From NCBI RefSeq assembly GCF_012275445.1, contig NZ_JAAZQK010000006.1, positions 1 through 64,000 on the forward strand: DNA of 64,000 nucleotides, read 5' to 3'. The stretch comes from Rhizobacter sp. SG703 (GTDB lineage: Bacteria; Pseudomonadota; Gammaproteobacteria; Burkholderiales; Burkholderiaceae_C). The position numbers were made by a program, and so were the translations under genes. Below are positions 8,632 to 16,420 of this stretch, piece after piece (within the stretch, counting starts at the first letter, position 1; each line of letters opens with the position of its first letter). The notes below the pieces were generated by a model. It saw nothing but the letters and a program-made list of their open reading frames with translations. It was not told where the DNA came from and ran no database searches.

Positions 8632-10947
8632 TTACTTATTGTGGTACACCCGACACAGCCCGAGAACTCGCCCACCCCTATCTTGGCTTCTCTCGTAGAG
8701 TTTGGTTGAAAAGCTTTCGGACATATCATCCTCTTCGACCGACTCTCCTACCCGTGACCCAGTCTCATCCAAGACGACTTGATTTTTTCGCTCAGCCCAG
8801 CTCTTGCCGCATTCAGTGCAAGTCCGCTCAAATATAAGGTTTTTGTCGACGTACTGCATATGGACAGTAAATCTCTGTCGCGCATAATCGCAGACTAGCA
8901 GCGCCCCCTCCCCCTCGTCAACCTTCTTAACAAGCTTGTGCAGACCGCCCACCAATTTCCAAGGCCCCCAGTCTTCTAGGATATCTTTCGATCGGAACGT
9001 ATCTTCTCCGTAACCTATAGCAACCCACGGACTACACTTTGCGGCGAGACCTCGTGGATCGACATATGCAGTTGGCTGCCCTTCGGCATATGCGTATGTG
9101 TTCCAGCCACCGGCTAGCCCAACCGGATCCGACTGAATATACCTCCCGAGCGAAGGATCGTAAGTCCGAAAGTAGTTTTGAAACAACCCCGTCTCTACAT
9201 CCGCATACTGCCCGGGAAATCGGAGATTGAAGACAAACTCGCCCAAGCCATCTGGATTGGTCTCAGGAGCGGATGTTCCAAACGGCTCCGCCAACCAGCG
9301 CCAGCGACGACCTCCATTTTGATCAACTATTATTCTCGGAGTGTTCAGATGATCAGCATGAATAAAATATACCCACGGATTCGCGCTAGCATCACCACCA
9401 TTCGCTGTAAAAACCGCGATAGGCGTGGATCCTAGCCACACATATTCTTTAAGTGCATTTCCGGCCTGATCATATTCGCCCAAGACCTGACCATCGAGGT
9501 CGTACACGAATATTCGAGTGCTGGCTGAGCCCGCGCTAGTGAATTTACGGATGCGCCGACGCTCTGCATCATATTCAAAATTACTGACAACACCTGATTT
9601 GGTAACCGTCGATGCCAACCCCCGTATTCCGTAGGTAATCGCATAACCAGAGCCATCGGAAGTTATGTTACCAGCGCCATCGTATGTGAAGACCCGTGAT
9701 GGCCCCGACACGCTGGTCAGACGGTTGCTCGAGGCTTCGGTCGAAAATATACTCGACGCACCGTTCAAACTAACACTTGTACGGTTTCCATTTGCATCGT
9801 AAGCAATGCTCCAAGCCGCCGATGCCGTAACAACACCGGTTATTCTACCTTCCGGATCATAGGCAAAGCTTTGGTCCAGCGCTACCTGCGGAGTTCCATC
9901 ATTTGCAAGATAATGCTTGTAGCTAACCGCCCGGTCCGCTTCGTCGTACCCTATATCTCTATATACAGAGCCCAACCTATAGCGAATAATTCGCCCGGAC
10001 TGGTCGTAATAGCGCTGATGCGATACGATCCCGCTGCTCATGTTCCAGTTCCAGCTGCTCGCGCCACCAAAGGGTTCCCATTTGATATCGCTTATCAGCG
10101 GTGCGGCTACGCTGTTTGCATTCTTCGCAAGCGCCACGGCCACGACCTGCCCACCGCTATAGCTAATTTCAAGTTTCCGCCCGGAAGGGTATATTATGCT
10201 TGTTAGACGCCCAAGGGTATACCCATATTTTACCGTCGTTACGACCGTGGAGCTATTTGCTCCGGCAGAAGCATAGACCGCTTGCACGGCTTCCGTGACA
10301 CGTCCCTGCGGGTCATATTTAAATCGGGACGCACCGTTTGGGTGATCCGTTCGGCTCAAATGCCCCACTCCATTTGCATAGTCGGGCCCCACCAAGTCAT
10401 ATCCCCAACTGACCGACTGCGTTGACTGTCCAGATTGTGTATATATGGCCGAACTTAGTCGACCCATAGCATCATATGAGAAGGTCTCGACCACACCACG
10501 AGCATTCGCGCGTGTCGTTAAATTGCCAGATTCATCGTACGAAGAGGTCGTCACCCCTGAGTCCGGGCTGCTGAGTTTGACTATATCGCCAAAACCGTTT
10601 CTCGTATATTCCGTCAAATGATCCCGAGAGTCCACGACAGACAGGGGCTCGCCAGATCCGCTGTATGTGAATTTTGTCTTTGCCCCCGCCGGGCTTGTAA
10701 CATCACTACGCCGCTGCAGCGTGTCGTATGTAAACTTTGTCTCTAGACTAAGCCCCGTTACGCCAGGTGCTTGCGTCGATTTCGTTATATTGCCTTGCGC
10801 GTCGTACTCGTAGGTTGCCACCGGCACCTGCGACACGGGAAGCGAAGGCAATGTCTGAGCTGATATGACTACTGGTGCGAAGAGGCCAATAAATACGGCC
10901 GAAACACGAACGGACTTCCCGGTAATTCGATTGTATTGGATGAACAT
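8632..10947 (-). CDS. RHS-repeat protein with RHS-associated core and variable C-terminal tail
   Basis: A 771-residue protein. Residues 1-31 form a signal peptide (SAVFIGLFAPVVISAQT). Residues about 40-540 consist of YD/RHS repeats (FTYDTLQRRSDVTSP, YDESGNLTTRANARG, YDAMGRLSSAIY), which in known proteins build a closed beta-cocoon. The conserved core follows (FIHADHLNTPRIIVDQNG, ETGLFQNYFRTYDPSLGRY, SDPVGLAGGWNTYAYAEG), ending in DPRGL at about 630-634. The last 137 residues are unrelated to the repeats and include a CxxC pair (CTECGKSW); this is the position of the toxin domain in polymorphic RHS toxins. It lacks the N-terminal DUF6531-like segment that the three upstream proteins carry. GC is visibly lower than in its neighbours. 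Confidence 0.88.
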   Translation of the reverse strand: MFIQYNRITGKSVRVSAVFIGLFAPVVISAQTLPSLPVSQVPVATYEYDAQGNITKSTQAPGVTGLSLETKFTYDTLQRRSDVTSPAGAKTKFTYSGSGEPLSVVDSRDHLTEYTRNGFGDIVKLSSPDSGVTTSSYDESGNLTTRANARGVVETFSYDAMGRLSSAIYTQSGQSTQSVSWGYDLVGPDYANGVGHLSRTDHPNGASRFKYDPQGRVTEAVQAVYASAGANSSTVVTTVKYGYTLGRLTSIIYPSGRKLEISYSGGQVVAVALAKNANSVAAPLISDIKWEPFGGASSWNWNMSSGIVSHQRYYDQSGRIIRYRLGSVYRDIGYDEADRAVSYKHYLANDGTPQVALDQSFAYDPEGRITGVVTASAAWSIAYDANGNRTSVSLNGASSIFSTEASSNRLTSVSGPSRVFTYDGAGNITSDGSGYAITYGIRGLASTVTKSGVVSNFEYDAERRRIRKFTSAGSASTRIFVYDLDGQVLGEYDQAGNALKEYVWLGSTPIAVFTANGGDASANPWVYFIHADHLNTPRIIVDQNGGRRWRWLAEPFGTSAPETNPDGLGEFVFNLRFPGQYADVETGLFQNYFRTYDPSLGRYIQSDPVGLAGGWNTYAYAEGQPTAYVDPRGLAAKCSPWVAIGYGEDTFRSKDILEDWGPWKLVGGLHKLVKKVDEGEGALLVCDYARQRFTVHMQYVDKNLIFERTCTECGKSWAERKNQVVLDETGSRVGESVEEDDMSESFSTKLYERSQDRGGRVLGLCRVYHNK

Positions 10948-10953
10948 AGCCCC

Positions 10954-11286
10954 TCACTCCCTTCCAATTAGTTGTTGCACGTAACCCGCGGGCGATAAGG
11001 ACGGATATACCAGCCTTAGGCCGCCCGTCGAATTCGAAATCAGCACACCCTCATCCTCAGAATTTTCATTCGGCCACTTCATTTCATACGGCCACGCGTC
11101 CGTCATGCAATAGACGTGCGCGCTTTTTTTTGGCATTGCGTCAGCGAAATCGGCGAATAGGCCCAACACTCCAAGGCAAACGGTCTCACCCGTCCCCGCA
11201 ACCTGGCCTTGCTTTGGCATATCAACACCGCCTGCACGAGAACTCAGGTCTAACCTGACATTTCGCCAACAGAGAGACTGCGTCAT
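10954..11286 (-). CDS. Small protein between RHS genes, unknown
   Basis: A 110-residue frame wedged tightly between two RHS-operon genes. Its ATG at 11286 lies one base after the stop of the upstream 899-residue gene, and its stop lies 6 bases before the start of the RHS-core gene. A GGGAG ribosome-binding site overlaps the upstream stop. This spacing argues for a translated, coupled gene. The protein has no signal peptide and no recognised motif; the second half (DAWPYEMKWPNENSEDEG) is acidic. It could be a chaperone- or immunity-like partner of the RHS proteins, but that is only a guess from position. Confidence 0.5.
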   Translation of the reverse strand: MTQSLCWRNVRLDLSSRAGGVDMPKQGQVAGTGETVCLGVLGLFADFADAMPKKSAHVYCMTDAWPYEMKWPNENSEDEGVLISNSTGGLRLVYPSLSPAGYVQQLIGRE

Positions 11287-11287
11287 C

Positions 11288-13987
11288 TCACTCCCTCCCC
11301 GTGTTCTGTTGAATGCGCCCGAGCGCGTCCATCACACGACCTAGGCTCCTCTTGAGACTGCCAGTTGGATCCTTGACGCTCTCTCCAGTTGTGTTGCCCG
11401 CGTTGTCCAACTGATACTCAATGCGGTTGCCCAGGTTGTCCTTCACCGCCTTCTGGCGATGCGCATCGTCGTACTCGTAGCCCACCCAGCTGCCGTCCGC
11501 CTGTGTCACCTGCACGAGTTGACCTACCGGGTCGTACGCGTAGGTCGTGGTCTCGCCGGCCACGCTGCTGGTCAGCAGGTGCTGCCGGGCGTCGTAGGTG
11601 TTGATCGTCACGTTGCCATTCGGGTCGGTGCTTTGCAGCAGTTGCCCCAACTTGTTGTACTTGTTGTAGGTCGTCACCTTGCCGGCTGCGTTGGTGACCG
11701 TCATCAGATCACCCACTGTGTGATCCGCTGTGGTGTCGGTGTAGTAGGCGTACGTCGTCGTGTCGTTCACCGAAGTGCGCGGGCCCTTGGCGGTCAGCAC
11801 CTGGCCGTACGCGTTGTAGGTCCACATCGACACGCGGCTGGCCACACCACTCTGCAATGGCGCACTGAAGCCCAGGTGACCGTCGACGTCCGTTGTGCTC
11901 TGCTCCACCTTCTTGCACAGCACCGCGATCGGCTTGCCATCGGGTAGTAGCGCTGTCGCAGGCGCGCAGCTGGCCACAGCGTTGCCGTTGAACGGATCAG
12001 GCTGGCCGTTGTACACGCTCGTCGTGATGCGCCCCGGTGCTGCCACCTTTGTCTCGAGCTGCCAGTCCGGATGCCATTGCGTACTGGTCTTGCGGGCACC
12101 GGCCGGCAGGCTTGCATTCGCAGTGATCACCGCGCTGCAGGCCTGCGATAGACCGAGCCCCTTGGCGCGGCTTGTCTCCAGGTTGCGGGTCAAGTCGTAA
12201 GCTGAGCAACTCCTCGTGCCATTGAAGTCGTCCCGGCTCGCAACATTGCCATTCGCATCGTAGGTTTGTGCTCTGCTGGTCGCTGCGCAGCCAGCGCCGG
12301 CTGCCTGGCTTTGACCGGACAGATAGGATTTGCCGTTGACCGTCGTGGCGCTGAGGCTCGCGCTGGAGCCACTCGGTTCAGTCACGACAGTGCCCTGCGG
12401 GGCCACCCAGGCGTGCGTGCGCACCACCACTTGGCGGGTGGTGTCGTCCACTTCCGTTATGGCAATGCTCGGCGGAGTCGAGTAGCTGGCGGTGTACTTA
12501 TTGACACCGCCTGCGTACTCGGTGCCGATCGCGCGACCCGCGTCGTCGTAGCCGAACGTCGACTTGCGCACCGAGCGCTCGTCCACCATACCGGTCAGCG
12601 CCCACGGCAAGGCTGAGTTCTCGTACACATACGTACGACTGCGACCGTCGGGCCAGGCGACGCTGCTCAGGTTGTCTTGTGCGTCGTAGCCAATCGCAAT
12701 TGCCTGACCCGCAGCGTCTGTCACTTGAACCAATCGGCCAGCACTGTTGTAGCCGAATCCGATCTGGCGTCCGTCGTTGTCCTGAGCCGTCAGCAACAGC
12801 CCACCCTTGGGCACCGTGGAAGGCTGAACCGCCAACTGCTGACACGACTTGCCGATATTGGGCGCTGGGTCAGGTCCAAAGTATGCGCCGCTGCACGTAG
12901 CGGCCCCGCTTACAGGCAGGACGATCCAGCGTGTGTCCGCACCGTATCGAATGGTCTGGGTGCCGGTCACGCTGAACGACTGCCCTTCCGAGGCCACGGT
13001 CGACCAAGTCTCGGTGCTGTAGGTGAGGCTCACACTTCGGCCCGTGGCCAAGGTGATCGACGTGAGCAATCCGCTTGCGCCATAGATCTCCTGACTGCCG
13101 TCGACCATGTTCACGTAGCGGTAGCCACCGTTGGCGGAAAACAGCTTGTCTTGTCCATCCGCTGGCGTCGTGAAGCCCCCATTCCCATCGGCGGCAAAGC
13201 TCACGATGCGCCCGTCGCCGCGATCGGCAAGAACCGACTGCCCCCCAGCCTGCGCTTCTAGTTTGCGATGCAAGCTGCTAAACCACAATGCGCCGAGCGA
13301 ACCCGGTTCGATTTCCAGCTGCGCCCCGTCTTGCATCGGCGATTTGTTCGTGGTGTCGTACGTCAACCGCAGATTCAGATTGCCGACGCGCAGGCCCGTG
13401 TCGATGAACTCGCGCTTCACACCCCGCAGCGGATAGATCGGATTTCCCTTGGATGGATCACAATGCGGCGGGTTATGAGGCGGGTTCAGGTCAATGTCTG
13501 GCTTGCAAAGCGAGCCGTGAAGATAGGGCCGGTATTTGACGTTGCACACGCACTGGTCGGGCGTCGAGGATGCGTTTTCGGGGCATTGCGCCGGACCTCC
13601 GCGAAAGATGAGTCCGGAGAGAACCTCGCGTTCGTTGCTGTGCTGACACCAAGCACTGAATCCAGTGCTGTGATCGGGTTGCACGGCAGGATCAGGTTCC
13701 GCGATCATTTCGATGGACAGGCATTGCCCTGGGCTGGTCCAGTACGCCTTGAGAGCAGCCATCGTCGCTCCTACGCTGCTGCGGCAATCACCGGAAAAGG
13801 TGGAAGTCGTCCAGTTGGTCATATAGCAACCAGCATGGCTGGCTTGAAGCGGCGTCACCGTGCCGCTTGCGTGCGCTTCTTGCGCAACAAGTTGAAAAAG
13901 CACGATGAATGCTACCAATTTCAGCAAACACATTTTCGTGCGTTCGCCTATAGCCAAGGTCTCGAAACAATCCCGCAATTTATTCAC
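11288..13987 (-). CDS. Tandem YD-repeat protein 3 (DUF6531-like plus YD repeats, no core)
   Basis: An 899-residue protein starting at GTG 13987, 3 bases after the stop of the preceding paralogue, with a GGAAGGAG ribosome-binding site. A signal peptide ends near residue 40 (LLKLVAFIVLFQLVAQEAHA). Then comes a Cys-rich segment of about 140 residues and a DUF6531-like motif (CDPSKGNPIYPLRGVKREF, LTYDTTNKS). YD repeats run to the end (FGYNSAGRLVQVTDAAG, GYDAQDNLSSVAWPDG, YNKYNKLGQLLQSTDPNG). The protein stops at MDALGRIQQNTGRE without an RHS core or toxin tail. About 166 C-terminal codons are identical in DNA to the adjacent paralogue. Confidence 0.88.
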   Translation of the reverse strand: MNKLRDCFETLAIGERTKMCLLKLVAFIVLFQLVAQEAHASGTVTPLQASHAGCYMTNWTTSTFSGDCRSSVGATMAALKAYWTSPGQCLSIEMIAEPDPAVQPDHSTGFSAWCQHSNEREVLSGLIFRGGPAQCPENASSTPDQCVCNVKYRPYLHGSLCKPDIDLNPPHNPPHCDPSKGNPIYPLRGVKREFIDTGLRVGNLNLRLTYDTTNKSPMQDGAQLEIEPGSLGALWFSSLHRKLEAQAGGQSVLADRGDGRIVSFAADGNGGFTTPADGQDKLFSANGGYRYVNMVDGSQEIYGASGLLTSITLATGRSVSLTYSTETWSTVASEGQSFSVTGTQTIRYGADTRWIVLPVSGAATCSGAYFGPDPAPNIGKSCQQLAVQPSTVPKGGLLLTAQDNDGRQIGFGYNSAGRLVQVTDAAGQAIAIGYDAQDNLSSVAWPDGRSRTYVYENSALPWALTGMVDERSVRKSTFGYDDAGRAIGTEYAGGVNKYTASYSTPPSIAITEVDDTTRQVVVRTHAWVAPQGTVVTEPSGSSASLSATTVNGKSYLSGQSQAAGAGCAATSRAQTYDANGNVASRDDFNGTRSCSAYDLTRNLETSRAKGLGLSQACSAVITANASLPAGARKTSTQWHPDWQLETKVAAPGRITTSVYNGQPDPFNGNAVASCAPATALLPDGKPIAVLCKKVEQSTTDVDGHLGFSAPLQSGVASRVSMWTYNAYGQVLTAKGPRTSVNDTTTYAYYTDTTADHTVGDLMTVTNAAGKVTTYNKYNKLGQLLQSTDPNGNVTINTYDARQHLLTSSVAGETTTYAYDPVGQLVQVTQADGSWVGYEYDDAHRQKAVKDNLGNRIEYQLDNAGNTTGESVKDPTGSLKRSLGRVMDALGRIQQNTGRE
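11421..11919 (-). repeat. Identical 499-bp tract, copy A (in YD gene 3)
   Basis: By eye this tract is identical to 14124-14622 (offset 2703), ending at mismatches at 11420/14123 and 11920/14623. It codes for the YD repeats from about VLCKKVEQSTTD to NLGNRIEY. The corresponding part of YD gene 1 (about 16560-17060) is similar but has scattered substitutions. Confidence 0.85.
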
Positions 13988-13990
13988 GCC

Positions 13991-16420
13991 TCACTCCTTC
14001 CCAGTGTTCTGTTGAATGCGCCCGAGCGCGTCCATCACGCGCGCAAGACTTCGCTTTAGGCTGCCCGTCGGATCCTTGATGCTTTCGCCAGTCTTGCTGC
14101 CTGCGTTGTCCAGCTGGTACTCGATGCGGTTGCCCAGGTTGTCCTTCACCGCCTTCTGGCGATGCGCATCGTCGTACTCGTAGCCCACCCAGCTGCCGTC
14201 CGCCTGTGTCACCTGCACGAGTTGACCTACCGGGTCGTACGCGTAGGTCGTGGTCTCGCCGGCCACGCTGCTGGTCAGCAGGTGCTGCCGGGCGTCGTAG
14301 GTGTTGATCGTCACGTTGCCATTCGGGTCGGTGCTTTGCAGCAGTTGCCCCAACTTGTTGTACTTGTTGTAGGTCGTCACCTTGCCGGCTGCGTTGGTGA
14401 CCGTCATCAGATCACCCACTGTGTGATCCGCTGTGGTGTCGGTGTAGTAGGCGTACGTCGTCGTGTCGTTCACCGAAGTGCGCGGGCCCTTGGCGGTCAG
14501 CACCTGGCCGTACGCGTTGTAGGTCCACATCGACACGCGGCTGGCCACACCACTCTGCAATGGCGCACTGAAGCCCAGGTGACCGTCGACGTCCGTTGTG
14601 CTCTGCTCCACCTTCTTGCACAACACCGCGATCGGCTTGCCGCCGGGCAGCAGCGCGGTTGTCGGCGCACAGCTTGCGATGGCATTGCCATTGAACGGAT
14701 CAGGCTGGCCGTTGTAGACGCTCGTCGTGATGCGGCCCGGTTCCGCCAGCTTGGCGCTCACGCGCCAATCGGGATGCCATTGCGTACTGGTCTTGCGGGC
14801 ACCAGCGGGTACTGTCGCCGATGCACCCGCGCCTGGAGGTACCAGCGCCGCGCAGCTGGCCGTCTGCGCCAAACCATCGACGCGCGCGGTTTCCAAGTTG
14901 CGCCCGAGGTCATACGCGCGGCAGGACCGAACGCCATTGAAGTCATCGTGCTGACTCACGTTGCCATTCGCATCGAAGCTCTCGTTGCTTGTGCTCGCCG
15001 CACAACCAGCACCCGCCGGCTGGCTCTGGCTGGTCATGCGCGGTCGATCCGCTACCATGCCGACTCCGTACGCGACCGCATTGCCGTTGGGCGTCGTGGT
15101 GACCGGATCGACCGATGCGGACAGGCGGCGCGTGCGATGAAGCAGATTCGTCGCGCTGTCATAGGTTTCGCTCACCTGCATCACCGGTGCCTGCGTGTAG
15201 GTGACGCTGTAGTAGTCGACCCCACCAGCCAGGCTCGTCGAGATGGCGCGTCCCTTGTCGTCGTAGGCGATCGTGCCCCACACCGCCCCGTTCTCGTCGA
15301 CTACGCTGGTCAGCGCCCATGGAAACGTCGTGTTCTCGTAGTTCAGCTTGCGGACCTTCGTGTCCGGCCAGTGAATCTCGCGCAGCAGTCCCGCGGTGTC
15401 ATAGATCGGCACGATCTGCTGGCCGGCAGCATCCGTGATGTTGCTTGTGCGGCCCACACTGTCATATTGGAAGGACACGGTTCGCCCGAAGCGGTCAGCC
15501 ACACTGAGCAGATAGCCGACGCCAGGCGCAACAGACGCCGGTGTGCTGGCGGTACTGTAGGTGTACACGGCGGCGCTGCCGTCCGCACGGTCGATGCGCA
15601 GCAGTTGGCCCTGGCTGTCGTAGGTTTCTTGAGACCGCGCCGCTGGGTCGATGAGGCGATATCCGCCTGCAATGCTGACCAGGCGCTCGATCGTGCTGGC
15701 GTCTGTCGTGAACGTGCCGCTGCCATCGCCGCCGAACACGATGCTGTGCCCGCTGCCGCGCAGGGCGCGAGCGCCCCGATTTCCGGCGGTCACCACCAGC
15801 TTCTTTTGAAGACTGCTGATCCACAACGGCCCGAAATTGCCGCTCTCCGTATCGAACAGCCCGGTGTCCGGATCCTCCACCGGCAAACGGCGCAGCGTGT
15901 CGTAGACGATGCTCAACGACTGACCCGCAAAACGCAGGCCCAAATCCTGTTCGAATCGCTCGCTTCCCGTGATCGGATTGATGGGGTCGCCCACGCGCGG
16001 ACATGTTGGCGCTGGGGGCGGACCATCGGGCGGCGACGCCGGAACACACGCCGACCTCGCCGCGTACCAGACTTCATTGGCCGGGCAGCCACATCCAAGC
16101 GAAAGAGCATCCCAGGTCCTGGTCGGGATAGGCCCCTCCTGTCCCGACGGAGATCGAATCCACTTTATTTGGCATGCGAGCCCTTCGGGGATGGCCCGCA
16201 CTCGGGATGGAAGGGGATAGCTGCCGCAAGTAAACCCGCTCGGATCCCATCGGAGACAGTCAGTCACGAGGTTCTGCACTGCCACGCCTTGTGCCGCACA
16301 CTGAGCATTGAAGTCCGATACCTGTGCGGCCGTACATGCTCCCTGCGCTGAAGCCGATTCGACGCTAGCCAGCGCAATGAAGCAAGCCACACACCAATCC
16401 CGCCATGGACGAAAGTTCAT
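13991..16420 (-). CDS. Tandem YD-repeat protein 2 (DUF6531-like plus YD repeats, no core)
   Basis: An 809-residue paralogue in the middle of the operon. Its ATG overlaps the stop of the upstream gene (ATGA), so translation is coupled. The signal peptide is MNFRPWRDWCVACFIALASV to about residue 25. A Cys-rich region of about 110 residues unlike those of its neighbours follows, then a proline-rich joint and CPRVGDPINPITGSERFEQ (DUF6531-like). YD repeats run to MDALGRIQQNTGKE, with no core or toxin. The N-terminal half differs strongly from YD proteins 1 and 3, while the C-terminal third is nearly identical, which implies homogenisation of the 3' part only. Confidence 0.88.
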   Translation of the reverse strand: MNFRPWRDWCVACFIALASVESASAQGACTAAQVSDFNAQCAAQGVAVQNLVTDCLRWDPSGFTCGSYPLPSRVRAIPEGLACQIKWIRSPSGQEGPIPTRTWDALSLGCGCPANEVWYAARSACVPASPPDGPPPAPTCPRVGDPINPITGSERFEQDLGLRFAGQSLSIVYDTLRRLPVEDPDTGLFDTESGNFGPLWISSLQKKLVVTAGNRGARALRGSGHSIVFGGDGSGTFTTDASTIERLVSIAGGYRLIDPAARSQETYDSQGQLLRIDRADGSAAVYTYSTASTPASVAPGVGYLLSVADRFGRTVSFQYDSVGRTSNITDAAGQQIVPIYDTAGLLREIHWPDTKVRKLNYENTTFPWALTSVVDENGAVWGTIAYDDKGRAISTSLAGGVDYYSVTYTQAPVMQVSETYDSATNLLHRTRRLSASVDPVTTTPNGNAVAYGVGMVADRPRMTSQSQPAGAGCAASTSNESFDANGNVSQHDDFNGVRSCRAYDLGRNLETARVDGLAQTASCAALVPPGAGASATVPAGARKTSTQWHPDWRVSAKLAEPGRITTSVYNGQPDPFNGNAIASCAPTTALLPGGKPIAVLCKKVEQSTTDVDGHLGFSAPLQSGVASRVSMWTYNAYGQVLTAKGPRTSVNDTTTYAYYTDTTADHTVGDLMTVTNAAGKVTTYNKYNKLGQLLQSTDPNGNVTINTYDARQHLLTSSVAGETTTYAYDPVGQLVQVTQADGSWVGYEYDDAHRQKAVKDNLGNRIEYQLDNAGSKTGESIKDPTGSLKRSLARVMDALGRIQQNTGKE
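14124..14622 (-). repeat. Identical 499-bp tract, copy B (in YD gene 2)
   Basis: This is the partner of 11421-11919. The flanking coding sequence diverges at once at both ends (for example PDGKP against PGGKP just upstream in the protein), which is the pattern left by gene conversion or a very recent partial duplication. Confidence 0.85.

Noticed and set aside
14162-16351. A 729-codon open frame on the plus strand opposite YD genes 2 and 3
   Set aside because: It is antisense to clear YD-repeat coding; its long openness reflects the repeated high-GC codon pattern, and its first part recurs at 11459 with the converted tract. No start signal and no protein-like composition.
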